Of a stretch of DNA of 64,000 bases, positions 35,096 to 43,790 are shown one piece after another. The notes beneath the pieces are model-generated. The model ran no database searches. It had not been told where the DNA came from and worked only from the letters and a program-made list of their open reading frames with translations. The stretch is from Microbacterium ureisolvens (lineage in GTDB: Bacteria > Actinomycetota > Actinomycetes > Actinomycetales > Microbacteriaceae): assembly GCF_015278315.1 (NCBI RefSeq), contig NZ_JADIJE010000009.1:124001-188000 (forward strand), given 5' to 3'. The number at the start of each line of letters is the position of its first letter. The first letter of the stretch is position 1. The position numbers and the translations under genes are program-made.

Positions 35096-35616
35096 CGCTT
35101 GCTGCGCGTCGCGATCATCCCGTCGGGCAGCGCCGGCTCCGGGGATCGCGCGGCGCGTTCGATGACGACATCCGCACCCGTGATGAGCAGCGGTGCCAGC
35201 AGCGCCAGCGTCGACGCGAGTTCGGTCTCGCCGACGTCGTAGGGCGGATCCAGGAACACGAGGTCGAACGGCCCTCGCGCGGCGCGCAGGAAGGCGTCGG
35301 CGGACGAGCGATGCACGCGGATCGCGGCATCCCTTCCGACCGCCTTGGCGACCCGTCCGGCGTTGCGCTGAGCCACCGCCGCGGCCTTGGCGGACTTCTC
35401 GACGAGGTCGGCGGACGCCGCGCCGCGGCTGACGGCCTCCAGGGCGAGGGCGCCCGAGCCGGCGTAGAGATCCAGCACGGCGGCGCCCCGCAGCGCATCT
35501 GCGGACTCGAGCGCTCCGAACAGCGACTCTCGGACGCGATCGCTGGTCGGGCGGGTGCCGGCGTCGGGAACGTCGAGAGAGAGCGAGCCCGCACGGCCGG
35601 CGATGATGCGCGTCAC
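35053..35616 (-). CDS. rsmD: 16S rRNA (guanine(966)-N(2))-methyltransferase
   Basis: RsmD methylates N2 of guanine 966 in 16S rRNA on the assembling 30S subunit. The 187-residue protein has the start TRIIAGRAGSL, then RPTSDRVRESLFGAL, the SAM-binding LDLYAGSGALALEA and the catalytic DPPY in LVFLDPPYDVG. GTG at 35616 is chosen because a TATCGT -10 box is 6 bases upstream and the conserved family start fits. The usual partner coaD is found two genes away beyond recG, on the other strand. Its 3' end overlaps the serine hydrolase gene. Confidence 0.94.
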   Translation of the reverse strand: MTRIIAGRAGSLSLDVPDAGTRPTSDRVRESLFGALESADALRGAAVLDLYAGSGALALEAVSRGAASADLVEKSAKAAAVAQRNAGRVAKAVGRDAAIRVHRSSADAFLRAARGPFDLVFLDPPYDVGETELASTLALLAPLLITGADVVIERAARSPEPALPDGMIATRSKRYGDTALWWATTSD

Positions 35617-35622
35617 CCCCTC

Positions 35623-35628
35623 ACGATA
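35623..35628 (-). promoter_or_regulatory. -10 element of a leaderless promoter (rsmD)
   Basis: Minus-strand TATCGT, exactly 6 bases before the GTG start. Confidence 0.6.
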
Positions 35629-35731
35629 ACGGCCTGCGCGCCCGTCATTCGAGCGAGCGAGCGCAGATCGCACCCCGGGTGCGCCCTCGGGCTCCTGCCC
35701 CTCTCGCGCGCGGGACGTCGCCGGTCGAACC

Positions 35732-35737
35732 TAGACT
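35732..35737 (+). promoter_or_regulatory. -10 element of a leaderless promoter (recG)
   Basis: TAGACT ends 6 bases before the GTG at 35744. Confidence 0.6.
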
Positions 35738-35743
35738 CGTCGC

Positions 35744-37906
35744 GTGGCCTCCTTCACGCTCGAATCGAGCCTCGGCGGCGCGATCGGCGGGAAGACGGCG
35801 GCCGCGCTCGAACGCGCCTTCGGCATGTCGACCGTCGGCGATCTGCTCGTGCACTACCCGCGGCGGTACGCCCGGAGAGGCGAGCTGACGCTCATCTCCT
35901 CGCTCCCCGTCGGTGAACCGGTGACGATCGTCGCCGAAGTGCGTCGGGTGAACGAGCGCCGGATGAAGAACCGCAACGGCTCGCTGCTCGAGGTCGTGAT
36001 CAGCGACGGCAACGGCGAGCTCTCGCTGACCTTCTTCAACCAGTCCTGGCGCGTCAAAGACCTTCGGCCCGGTCGTCGGGGGATCTTCGCCGGCAAGGTG
36101 GGCGAGTATCGCGGCGCCAAGCAGCTCGCCCACCCCGACTACGAGCTGTTCGAGGACGAGGAACAGGCGCGTCTCACCGCCCAGGCCAACGCGAACCTGC
36201 CGATCCCCATCTACCCCGCGACGAGCACCGTCGCGAGCTGGCAGCTGCAGAAGATCGTCGAGCTCGTGCTCGACGGGCTGGGGGAGGTGCCGGAGCCGCT
36301 GACCGACGAGCTGCGCGCTCGGCACGGTCTGCTCCACGCGCGCACCGCCATCGAGCGGATCCATCGGCCGAAGGCCTTCGGAGAGATCGAGCTCGCCCGC
36401 GAGACGCTGCGCATGCAGGAGGCGTTCGTGCTCCAGGTCGCGCTGCTGCAGCAGCGTCAGTTCGTGCGAGCGCTGTCGGCGACGAAGCGAGCGCCGGGCG
36501 CGCTCCTCGAGCGATTCGACGCCGCCCTGCCGTTCCCGCGGACGCCCGACCAGGTGACGGTCGGCGAGGACGTCGCGCGCGATCTCCAGGGCGACTGGCC
36601 GATGAACCGGCTCGTGCAGGGCGAGGTCGGATCCGGCAAGACGCTGGTCGCGCTGCGCGCCATGCTCCAGGTCGCGCAGGACGGCGGCCAGTCCGCGCTG
36701 ATCGCCCCGACCGAGGTTCTCGCCGCACAGCACGTGCGCTCGATCGCCCGGATGCTGGGGCCGCAGCTGGCGCCGGAGCTCATGCCGACGCTCCTCACCG
36801 GCCAGCTCCCCGCCGCCGAGCGCCGCAAGGCGGCGCTGCGGGCCGCCTCCGGCCAGGCGCGCATCGTGGTGGGCACGCACGCGCTGCTGAGCGAGAGCAC
36901 CACCTTCGCCGACCTGGGGCTCGTCGTCGTCGACGAGCAGCACCGGTTCGGCGTCGAGCAGCGCGAGTCGCTGCGCGCGAAGGGCTCGTCCCCGCACGCC
37001 CTCGTGCTCACGGCCACGCCCATCCCGCGCACCGTCGCGATGACGGTCTTCGGTGACCTCGACGTGTCGACGATACGCACCATGCCCGCCGGTCGCGCGG
37101 GCATCGAGACCTTCGTCGCGCCGCTCGACGTGCGCCCGGCCTGGTTCGGGCGGGTGTGGGAGCGGATCGCGGAGGAGGTGCGGCAGGGACGCCAGGCGTT
37201 CGTGGTGTGTGCCGCGATCGACGCGGAGGCTCTCACGAAGGACGACACGGCCGATGAGCCGGCCGGCGACACGGGCGGCGAGGCGAGCCGTACCCGCTGG
37301 GGGGTCGTGCAGGTCGCGGAGCTGCTGTCGCGGCATCCGTCGTTCTCCGACATCCGGGTCGAGATCCTGCACGGCAAGATGCCCTCGGATGAGAAGGATG
37401 CCGTGATGCAGGCCTTCGCCCGCGGCGACGTCGACGTGCTCGTGGCGACCACGGTCGTCGAGGTGGGCGTCGACGTGCCGAACGCCTCGACGATGGCGAT
37501 CCTCGAGGCCGACCGATTCGGCGTGTCGCAGCTGCACCAGCTGCGCGGGCGGGTCGGCCGCGGCGGGGTGCCCGGCCTGTGCCTGCTCGTGACGGAGGCG
37601 GCGCTCGGAACACCCGCGAGGGATCGGGTGGATGCCGTGGCATCGACCCTGGACGGGTTCGCCCTGGCCGAGATCGACCTCGAGCTGCGCGGGGAAGGCG
37701 ACGTGCTCGGCGACGCGCAGTCCGGCGCGCGGTCGTCGCTGCGGCTGCTGCGGGTCGTGAAGGACGCCGACATCATCTCCGAAGCGCGCGTCGCGGCGGA
37801 GCAGGTGCTCGCCGACGACCCGGCCCTGCTGCGTCACCCCGGCCTGGCCGCCGCCCTCGAGCGCAACGTCGGCATGGCCGAGCGCGCCGCGCTCGCGAAG
37901 AACTGA
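35744..37906 (+). CDS. recG: ATP-dependent DNA helicase RecG
   Basis: RecG reverses stalled replication forks and branch-migrates Holliday junctions. The 720-residue protein has an N-terminal wedge/OB domain (about 1-170, with VHYPRRYARRG and PGRRGIFAGKVGEYRG). Helicase motif I is GEVGSGKT (Lys299), motif II is DEQH in VVVDEQHRFGVEQR, motif III is LTATPIPRT, and the C-terminal helicase half has HGKM, VEVGVDVPNAS and QLRGRVGRGG. GTG at 35744 is set by the -10 box. coaD starts 42 bases downstream from its own promoter. Confidence 0.96.
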   Translation: MASFTLESSLGGAIGGKTAAALERAFGMSTVGDLLVHYPRRYARRGELTLISSLPVGEPVTIVAEVRRVNERRMKNRNGSLLEVVISDGNGELSLTFFNQSWRVKDLRPGRRGIFAGKVGEYRGAKQLAHPDYELFEDEEQARLTAQANANLPIPIYPATSTVASWQLQKIVELVLDGLGEVPEPLTDELRARHGLLHARTAIERIHRPKAFGEIELARETLRMQEAFVLQVALLQQRQFVRALSATKRAPGALLERFDAALPFPRTPDQVTVGEDVARDLQGDWPMNRLVQGEVGSGKTLVALRAMLQVAQDGGQSALIAPTEVLAAQHVRSIARMLGPQLAPELMPTLLTGQLPAAERRKAALRAASGQARIVVGTHALLSESTTFADLGLVVVDEQHRFGVEQRESLRAKGSSPHALVLTATPIPRTVAMTVFGDLDVSTIRTMPAGRAGIETFVAPLDVRPAWFGRVWERIAEEVRQGRQAFVVCAAIDAEALTKDDTADEPAGDTGGEASRTRWGVVQVAELLSRHPSFSDIRVEILHGKMPSDEKDAVMQAFARGDVDVLVATTVVEVGVDVPNASTMAILEADRFGVSQLHQLRGRVGRGGVPGLCLLVTEAALGTPARDRVDAVASTLDGFALAEIDLELRGEGDVLGDAQSGARSSLRLLRVVKDADIISEARVAAEQVLADDPALLRHPGLAAALERNVGMAERAALAKN

Positions 37907-37935
37907 GGCGCGACGGGCGGTGCCCCGCGGGCCAG

Positions 37936-37941
37936 TAGGCT
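37936..37941 (+). promoter_or_regulatory. -10 element of a leaderless promoter (coaD)
   Basis: TAGGCT ends 7 bases before the ATG at 37949. Confidence 0.6.
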
Positions 37942-37948
37942 GGTCGGC

Positions 37949-38446
37949 ATGAGCAGCCGGATCGCCGTCGTCCCGGGATCGTTCGATCCGCCGACCCTCG
38001 GTCATCTCGATGTCATCCGGCGTGCGGCGTCGCTGTACGACCAGCTGCACGTGCTCGTGGTGCACAACCCCGGCAAGGAGGCGATGCTGCCGATCGCGCA
38101 GCGTCAGGCGCTCCTGGAGCAGTCGATCGCCGAGACCGACATCGACGGCGAGGTCGTCGTCGCCTCGTGGAGCATGGGACTGCTGGTGGACTACGCGACG
38201 GATGTCGGAGCCGGCGTGCTCGTGAAGGGGATCCGCTCGCAGGTGGACGTCGCCTACGAGACGCCCATGGCGATCGTCAACCGTCATCTCGCCCACGTCG
38301 AGACGGTGTTCCTCCTGCCCGACCCGGCGCACGCACTCGTGTCGAGCTCGCTCGTTCGGCAGGTGGCATCGCTGGGTGGCGACGTGTCCCCGTTCGTGCC
38401 GCCCGCCGTCGCGCGCTTCCTCGACACCGGCGCCCGCGGCATCTGA
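37949..38446 (+). CDS. coaD: Phosphopantetheine adenylyltransferase
   Basis: CoaD adenylylates 4'-phosphopantetheine to dephospho-CoA, the penultimate step of coenzyme A synthesis. The 165-residue protein has the nucleotidyltransferase motif [15 protein letters not shown] at residues 9-23 and the phosphate-binding Ser/Thr-Arg motif [16 protein letters not shown] at about 132-147. Its length is normal. It follows recG in the usual actinobacterial order and precedes yceD. Confidence 0.96.
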   Translation: MSSRIAVVPGSFDPPTLGHLDVIRRAASLYDQLHVLVVHNPGKEAMLPIAQRQALLEQSIAETDIDGEVVVASWSMGLLVDYATDVGAGVLVKGIRSQVDVAYETPMAIVNRHLAHVETVFLLPDPAHALVSSSLVRQVASLGGDVSPFVPPAVARFLDTGARGI

Positions 38447-38479
38447 GCCGCTTCGCGGCTGGGGGTGTCCACCCGCGGC

Positions 38480-38485
38480 TAGGCT
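38480..38485 (+). promoter_or_regulatory. -10 element of a leaderless promoter (yceD-rpmF-rnc-mutM)
   Basis: TAGGCT ends 6 bases before the GTG at 38492. Confidence 0.6.
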
Positions 38486-38491
38486 GGACCC

Positions 38492-39043
38492 GTGGCCAGA
38501 AAGAATGTGACGGGTCCCTTCGTCCTCCCGGTCCGCGACATCGTCCATCGTCCGGGCGAGATGCGCGAGCACACCTTCGACGTCCCGGCGCCCGACAAAT
38601 GGGGCGAGGGTCTCGTCGCCGTCGCTGCGGGCGAGCCGCTCGTCGTCGACGTGCGGCTCGAGTCGGTCCACGAGGGGATCCTGGCCTCCGGCGAGGTCGA
38701 GACGGAGTACACCGGCATCTGCGGCAGGTGCCTCACGGACATCGCCGAGGGGGTCAAAGTCGAGTTTCAGGAGCTTTTCGCGTATCCTGGGGAGGACGAA
38801 GCTGACTTCGAGGTTCAAGACGACCACGTGGATCTTGAAACTCTGGTCAGGGAAGCGGTCGTCCTGTCGCTTCCATTTCAGCCGGTGTGTCAGCCGGATT
38901 GCCCCGGCCTCGATCCGGTCACGGGTGAGCGGCTGACCGAGAGCACCGGATCGCAGCAGAGCGAGCCTCTCGATCCACGATGGGCTGCGCTCCAGGACTT
39001 CACCATGACCAACGACGACGAATCACCGCGCTCCCGCGGCTGA
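38492..39043 (+). CDS. YceD (DUF177) family protein
   Basis: YceD proteins are almost always encoded directly before rpmF and are implicated in 23S rRNA or ribosome handling. The 183-residue protein has the family core GEVETEYTGICGRCLTDI, plus a second cysteine pair in CQPDCPG, together a possible metal site. The C-terminal half is acidic and ends DPRWAALQDF, the typical end of the family, followed by a few extra residues. GTG start is set by the -10 box; rpmF starts 30 bases downstream. Confidence 0.9.
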   Translation: MARKNVTGPFVLPVRDIVHRPGEMREHTFDVPAPDKWGEGLVAVAAGEPLVVDVRLESVHEGILASGEVETEYTGICGRCLTDIAEGVKVEFQELFAYPGEDEADFEVQDDHVDLETLVREAVVLSLPFQPVCQPDCPGLDPVTGERLTESTGSQQSEPLDPRWAALQDFTMTNDDESPRSRG

Positions 39044-39073
39044 CCGCGTCGAGAACACAGAGAAGAGCAAGCC

Positions 39074-39283
39074 ATGGCAGGCAACCCCCCGAAGCGGAAG
39101 GTCTCCCGTTCCAACACGCGCTCGCGTCGCGCGCAGTGGAAGGCCGAGGCGCCCGCCCTCGTCAAGACCGTCGAGAACGGCAAGGTCGTCTACAGCCGTC
39201 CGCACCAGGCGAAGGTCGTCACCGACTCGCAGGGCACCGAGCTGTTCCTCGAGTACAAGGGCCGCAAGGTCGCCGACGTCTGA
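39074..39283 (+). CDS. rpmF: 50S ribosomal protein L32
   Basis: A 69-residue basic ribosomal protein. It has the L32 start [22 protein letters not shown] and no zinc cysteines, so it is the C- (zinc-independent) form, typically made under zinc limitation where both forms exist. AGAAGAG precedes the ATG. It lies between yceD and rnc, the common order in Gram-positive bacteria. Confidence 0.96.
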   Translation: MAGNPPKRKVSRSNTRSRRAQWKAEAPALVKTVENGKVVYSRPHQAKVVTDSQGTELFLEYKGRKVADV

Positions 39284-39299
39284 TCGTCGCGCACCTGAC

Positions 39300-40001
39300 G
39301 TGACCGACGTCGCTGCCGAGCGCACCGCGCTCGCAGACCTCACGCAGAAGCTCGGAGTCGATATCGACCCCGAGCTTCTGTCGCTGGCGCTCACGCACCG
39401 GTCCTGGGCCTACGAGAACGGCCAGGTCCCGCATAACGAGCGCCTGGAGTTCCTCGGTGACTCCGTCCTCGGTCTGGCCGTGACGGTACGCCTGTTCACG
39501 GGCCACCCCGAGCTCGAAGAGGGCGCGCTCGCGAAGCGGCGCGCCAGCGTCGTCTCGACGGTCGCCCTGGCCGAGATCGCCCGCGGCATCGGCCTCGGGG
39601 ATCACCTGCTCCTCGGCCGCGGCGAGATCCTGACGGGCGGGCGCGACAAGGACTCGATCCTCGCAGACACGATGGAGGCGATCTTCGGGGCGACCTACCT
39701 CGCCTGCGGACCGGACGCCGCCACGGGCCTGGTGCTGCGGCTCGTCGAGCCGCTCCTCGCGGACCCCGAGCGGTACGGCGCGGCGATGGACCCGAAGACG
39801 GCGCTGCAAGAGCTCGCTGCGCGCGGGGCGCTGCTTCCTCCGGTCTACTCGGTGACCTCCACCGGGCCCGACCACGACCGGCGTTTCACCGCGACCGTGA
39901 CCGTCGGCGACCTCACCGCCGAGGGCGCGGGCACCAGCAAGAAGCACGCCGAGATGGCCGCGGCGCTCACCGCCTGGCGCGAGCTCAGCGGACGTGCCTG
40001 A
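39300..40001 (+). CDS. rnc: Ribonuclease III
   Basis: RNase III cuts double-stranded RNA, processing rRNA precursors and some mRNAs. The 233-residue protein has the catalytic signature NERLEFLGDSVLGL around residues 45-58 and a second acidic residue in DTMEAIFGATYLA. A double-stranded RNA-binding domain follows from about residue 163 (DPKTALQELAARGALLPPVY to AGTSKKHAEMAAALTAWREL). GTG start. It overlaps mutM by 8 bases. Confidence 0.95.
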   Translation: MTDVAAERTALADLTQKLGVDIDPELLSLALTHRSWAYENGQVPHNERLEFLGDSVLGLAVTVRLFTGHPELEEGALAKRRASVVSTVALAEIARGIGLGDHLLLGRGEILTGGRDKDSILADTMEAIFGATYLACGPDAATGLVLRLVEPLLADPERYGAAMDPKTALQELAARGALLPPVYSVTSTGPDHDRRFTATVTVGDLTAEGAGTSKKHAEMAAALTAWRELSGRA

Positions 40002-40920
40002 GCTTCCCGAAGTCGAGGTCGTCCGCGCCGGCCTCGCTCCCGCCGTCACCGGCGCCCTGGTGCTCGGTGTCAGCGCGACCGATGAGCGCGCGCTGACCCG
40101 CCACCTCGGCGACGCCGGTGATTTCGAGACGCGGCTCACGGGGCGCGTCGTCAGCGCGGCGGCACGGCGCGGCAAGTTCCTGTGGCTTCCGCTGCAGCCG
40201 CGCGTCGGCGCGGGCGCCGCTGAGGAGGCGGTGGTCGGTCACCTCGGAATGAGCGGGCAGATGCTGCTGCGGCTGCCGGGTGCCGCTGCGGAGCGCCACG
40301 AGCGCGTCCGCATCGACCTCGCACATCCTGTGCACGGGGAGCTCTCGGTCGTGTTCGCCGACCAGCGCACGTTCGGCTCCCTCGCGATCGATTCGCTCGT
40401 CGCCACGCCCGACGGCGCGCCCGGCGGATACGGATGGGGCGAGGCATCCGTCCCCTCGCAGGTGGCGCACATCGCGCGCGATCCGCTGGATCCCGCCTTC
40501 TCCGACGGGGGATTCCGGCGCGCGCTCGCCCGGAAGGACTCGGCGATCAAGCGCGTGCTGCTCGATCAGACCGTCATCAGCGGCGTGGGCAACATCTACG
40601 CCGACGAGTCGCTGTGGGCCGCGCGCATCCACCCCGAGACGCCTGCTCGCCAGCTGTCGACGCGTGCCATGAACCGGCTGCTGGGCGAGGTGCGGCACGT
40701 GCTCCACAAGGCACTCGCCGAGGGCGGCACGAGCTTCGACGCGCAGTACGTCAACGTGAACGGCCAGGCCGGCTACTTCGCGCATTCGCTCAACGCGTAC
40801 GGCCGCACCGGGGAGCCGTGTCCCCGATGCGGCCGTCCGATCATGCGCGTGTCGTTCACCAACCGCTCGAGCCATTTCTGCGCGCACTGTCAGCGCGCGC
40901 CGCGGCAGGCGTCGGCCTGA
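39994..40920 (+). CDS. mutM: Formamidopyrimidine-DNA glycosylase
   Basis: Fpg/MutM removes oxidised purines such as 8-oxoguanine and cleaves the strand. The 308-residue protein begins PELPEVEVVRAGL, where the processed N-terminal proline is the nucleophile and Glu the acid. The C terminus has the four-cysteine zinc finger CPRCGRPIMRVSFTNRSSHF then CAHCQ. GTG at 39994 is required for the exact N terminus and overlaps rnc. Its stop directly abuts the stop of the convergent acetyltransferase gene. Confidence 0.96.
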   Translation: MPELPEVEVVRAGLAPAVTGALVLGVSATDERALTRHLGDAGDFETRLTGRVVSAAARRGKFLWLPLQPRVGAGAAEEAVVGHLGMSGQMLLRLPGAAAERHERVRIDLAHPVHGELSVVFADQRTFGSLAIDSLVATPDGAPGGYGWGEASVPSQVAHIARDPLDPAFSDGGFRRALARKDSAIKRVLLDQTVISGVGNIYADESLWAARIHPETPARQLSTRAMNRLLGEVRHVLHKALAEGGTSFDAQYVNVNGQAGYFAHSLNAYGRTGEPCPRCGRPIMRVSFTNRSSHFCAHCQRAPRQASA

Positions 40921-42021
40921 TCACAGGTCGAGCACCTTCTTCCACGCGCCCGCGTACGAGGCCGGCACGAAGCCGATCGCCTCGTTGATGTCGAGCATGT
41001 GGCGGTTCTCCTCGGCGTTGAACGTCGACACCCGCGGCGACTCGGGCGCGATCTCGCGCCAGCGCAGCAGGTTCGCGCACTTGACGATCGTGCCCAGGCG
41101 GTGCCCCCGGTGCTCCTTGAGCACCAGCGTGCCGAACTGCTGCGTCGGACCGCTGTGGTCCTCGGCGATGGCGAGCTCGTTGTACGCGGCGATCCGACCC
41201 GTCGGCACGTGGATGACGGCGGCAACCGAGACGGTGAGTCCCTGTGCCTGCAGTCGTGCATCGCGTCGCTCGACGCGCGCGGCGTCCCAGTGCTGCTCGT
41301 CGATGACCATGCCGCCGGCGGGGACGTCGGTCGACATGCGGGAGATGGCGTAGGCGAACCCGTCGACGTACTCCGGCGGGGTCGGCGACGTCCATGTGAC
41401 CGCCCGATAGTCCTCTCCGGCGCGGTCCAGCGCGTCGGCGTGCATGCGCTCCACGAGCCGGAAGTCGCCCGTCAGATCGAACACGCTGTTGCGCTCCACC
41501 TGCTCGAGGGAGAACCCGTTCGCCACCTGGAACCGCGTCTGCGCATCCTCGGCCGGCACCGAGCCCCAGCCCGTCGACGGCTCCAGCCGCGCGCCCGGCG
41601 CATCGGGCCGGTGGAGCGTCCAGGTCTGGATGGTCGCCAGACCGCGCTCGCGCGCCTCGCGCTCGACCTCGGCGAGGAGGAGCTCCTCGACGCCGCGGCC
41701 GCGGTGCGGGGGGTCGACCATGAGGTCGAACTCCACCGTGCTCGCCTCTGCCTCGTTCGAGATCATCAGCTTGACGGCGCCCAGCACGTCGTCACCTCGC
41801 ACTGCGGCGAAGCCCAGCTGCGTCCAGTCCGTCTGGTCCTGCCAGAACCCGAGCATCTCCTCGGGCTCCTCGCGGAGGTAGTCGTGCCCGGCGTCATGGA
41901 GGCACACCGCGTTGGCGATGCGCACCATCTCCAGGAAAAGGCGTGCACCGGGCGCTTCGGCCGTCTCGGGGACGGCGATGCGCGCGATCGTCACCACGCC
42001 GGCTTCTGCCAGATCAGTCAT
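40921..42021 (-). CDS. GNAT family N-acetyltransferase, copy 2 of a tandem pair
   Basis: A 366-residue protein with two GNAT-like halves, which transfer an acyl group from acyl-CoA to an amine. The N-terminal half has the CoA-binding pattern DPPHRGRGVEELLLAEVEREA. The C-terminal half has TLVLKEHRGHRLGTIVKCANL followed by NAEENRHMLDINEAIGF, a conserved ending also found in antibiotic-modifying and mycothiol-synthase-like GNATs. It is clearly homologous along its length to the gene just upstream; the two overlap by 8 bases (ATGACTGA) and so are cotranslated. Substrate unknown. Confidence 0.88.
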   Translation of the reverse strand: MTDLAEAGVVTIARIAVPETAEAPGARLFLEMVRIANAVCLHDAGHDYLREEPEEMLGFWQDQTDWTQLGFAAVRGDDVLGAVKLMISNEAEASTVEFDLMVDPPHRGRGVEELLLAEVEREARERGLATIQTWTLHRPDAPGARLEPSTGWGSVPAEDAQTRFQVANGFSLEQVERNSVFDLTGDFRLVERMHADALDRAGEDYRAVTWTSPTPPEYVDGFAYAISRMSTDVPAGGMVIDEQHWDAARVERRDARLQAQGLTVSVAAVIHVPTGRIAAYNELAIAEDHSGPTQQFGTLVLKEHRGHRLGTIVKCANLLRWREIAPESPRVSTFNAEENRHMLDINEAIGFVPASYAGAWKKVLDL

Positions 42022-43096
42022 CGAGCACCTTCTTCCATGCGCCCTCATACGCGATCGGCGCGAAGCCGATCGCCTCGTTGATGTCCAGCATGGGCCGGTT
42101 CTCCTCTGCGTTGTAGGTGATGACGCGCGCCGAGTCGGGCGCGACCTCGCGCCAGGACAGCAGTCCGGCGCACTTGACGAGCGTCCCGAGCTTGTGACCG
42201 CGGTGCTCTTTGAGGACGAGGGTGTCCTCCTGGTGGGATGCCTCGGTGCGGTCCTTGCCGATCACAAGCTCGTTGAACGCGCACAGCTCGCCGGATTCGA
42301 TGTGCTGCGCGGCCGTCACCTGGATGGTGCGCCCGGAGTCGGTGTAGCGGGCGTCGTGCTCGGCGATGCGTGCGGCATCCCAGGTCTCCTCGTCGAACTC
42401 GAGCGCTGCGGCCGGCGCATCGGTCGACATGCGCGACTTCATCCACGCGTAGCCGGCGACATATTCTTCCGGGGTCGGCGCGAACCACTGCACCACCCGG
42501 TAGGCGCTGGAGGCCGCGCGGGCTTCGGCAAGCAGGCGCTCGACCTCGTCGAACGAGCCGGTGAGGTCGAAGGCGCTGTTGCGCTCGACCTGCTCGAGCT
42601 TGTAGCCGTGACGGAGGAAGAACCGGGCGATGTGATCCTCGGGGATCTCGCCGAACCCCGTCGGCGGGGCGAGCCGCGCTCCCTCGGCCTCGGGGTGCTC
42701 GGCCCAGGACTGCAGCACGGTGCGGCCGTGCTCGCGGGCGGTCTTCTCGACCAGTTCGTAGGCGGCCGAGCCGATGCCTCGGCCCCACTTCGCACGCAGC
42801 AGCTCGATCAGCCAGAACGCGGCCTTCGAGCCCTCCTCGTGCGGGATGTCGACGCCGACGCGGCCGATGATCGCGCCGTCGTCGACGATGACCCACGACA
42901 GTCTGGTCTCGTACTCGGAGGGGCGGTAGTGGGGAAGCAGCTCGTCCGCCGAGATCCGGTGGTCGTCATGACCGGAGATCTCGCGGTAGATGAGGTTTCG
43001 GACCCGCACCATCTCGACGAAGTCGGTGGCGTCGGCGGCGTCGATGGCGGCGGGGATGACGAGGGGTCGGAACTCGACCTCGGTGAGGGTGGTCAT
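42014..43096 (-). CDS. GNAT family N-acetyltransferase, copy 1 of a tandem pair
   Basis: A 360-residue two-domain GNAT protein. The first domain has RAKWGRGIGSAAYELVEKTA for CoA binding. The second has TLVLKEHRGHKLGTLVKCAGL and NAEENRPMLDINEAIGFAP, almost identical to its downstream partner, whereas the first halves have diverged more. The ATG at 43096 has AAGGA upstream. The gene probably belongs to one message with the small genes upstream of it and its paralogue downstream, starting at the promoter near 43.8 kb. Confidence 0.88.
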   Translation of the reverse strand: MTTLTEVEFRPLVIPAAIDAADATDFVEMVRVRNLIYREISGHDDHRISADELLPHYRPSEYETRLSWVIVDDGAIIGRVGVDIPHEEGSKAAFWLIELLRAKWGRGIGSAAYELVEKTAREHGRTVLQSWAEHPEAEGARLAPPTGFGEIPEDHIARFFLRHGYKLEQVERNSAFDLTGSFDEVERLLAEARAASSAYRVVQWFAPTPEEYVAGYAWMKSRMSTDAPAAALEFDEETWDAARIAEHDARYTDSGRTIQVTAAQHIESGELCAFNELVIGKDRTEASHQEDTLVLKEHRGHKLGTLVKCAGLLSWREVAPDSARVITYNAEENRPMLDINEAIGFAPIAYEGAWKKVLDD

Positions 43097-43206
43097 GTCG
43101 GTGCGTCCTTGCGTTGCGGATGGAACTGGCGGGAGGGGGGGAGCAGAGGGATGCGATGGGGCCGGGAGGTCCGCCGCCCGCGAACGGGCGGCGGACCCGG
43201 TGGCCG

Positions 43207-43461
43207 TCACAGCGGGTGCGCGAGGAGAACCCCGCGGAGGTAGGCCTGCCTGCGGGCCTCCTCCTCCTGCTGCAGCTGGAACGCCGAAGCGTGCCGGCGG
43301 CGGTCGTCGGTGAGCCGTGTCTTCTGTGCGCTCCACAGGAGCAGCCGGAGCCCGACGTGCAGGGCCAGGCGGTCCAGGAGCGAGATGCGGTCGTCGCGGC
43401 TCGGAAGCCGCAGCGTATCGGGAAGGCCCGAAGGGCGCTGCGGCGCGTGCAGAGTGTTCAT
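43207..43461 (-). CDS. Small basic protein of unknown function (84 aa)
   Basis: An 84-residue, arginine- and leucine-rich protein without a signal peptide. A central hydrophobic stretch RISLLDRLALHVGLRLLLW could be an amphipathic or membrane-associated helix, followed by a charged helical stretch FQLQQEEEARRQAY. Small proteins of this look (LLDRLALHVGLRLLLW core) are found in related actinobacteria, to my memory as hypothetical proteins. AAAGAG lies upstream of the ATG. It sits between the 39-codon gene and the acetyltransferase pair on the same strand. Function not recognised. Confidence 0.65.
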   Translation of the reverse strand: MNTLHAPQRPSGLPDTLRLPSRDDRISLLDRLALHVGLRLLLWSAQKTRLTDDRRRHASAFQLQQEEEARRQAYLRGVLLAHPL

Positions 43462-43632
43462 GATTGCTCTTTCGTGTGGGAAGGATGCCTCTGGCGGGCG
43501 CCGGAGGCGGAGATGCCGTGCCGCAGCACGACGGGTCGGAGATGCAGGGGGAGCGCGCTCAGCACCACGAAGCGGGTGCGGCGCAGCAGACAGGTCGCGC
43601 CCGGAAACGGGCAGACTCGTCCCCTGCGGGGA
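43458..43632 (-). other. Gap between the two small genes, no confident gene
   Basis: About 170 bases. The minus strand has an open frame running to a TGA that overlaps the start of the 84-residue gene (ATGA). Its only start is a GTG at 43568 (36 codons) without a ribosome binding site, so it may be a decayed or non-coding stretch. No hairpin terminator was seen. Confidence 0.4.
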
Positions 43633-43752
43633 TCAGATGGCGGCGGGGAAGCGGCCGCTCAGCACAGCGCCGAAGGAGACGGTCCCCGACGCGACGGCAC
43701 GAATCGCTCCGCCATCACGGGCGGCGATTCCGGTTGGATTCATCAGCATCAT
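43633..43752 (-). CDS. Very small protein (39 aa) with a strong ribosome binding site
   Basis: A 39-codon gene on the minus strand, starting ATG ATG CTG ATG and ending in TGA. It is preceded by AAAGGAGGT (plus-strand 43759-43767), six bases before the ATG, the best Shine-Dalgarno in the window, and by a good promoter about 40 bases further upstream. The product starts MMLMNPTGIAARDGGAIRAV; the rest is Ala/Gly/Ser/Val-rich and ends in FPAAI. No signal peptide, cysteine or known precursor motif is seen. It heads the acetyltransferase group. It may be a small functional protein, a leader for the group or a modified peptide precursor; role unknown. Confidence 0.65.
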   Translation of the reverse strand: MMLMNPTGIAARDGGAIRAVASGTVSFGAVLSGRFPAAI

Positions 43753-43790
43753 CGGGGGACCTCCTTTCTCGACTTCAGACGCAGAGAGTG

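Noticed and set aside
43458..43568. A 36-codon frame ending at the start of the 84-residue gene
   Set aside because: Only a GTG start, no ribosome binding site and no recognisable product; the ATGA overlap alone is weak evidence.
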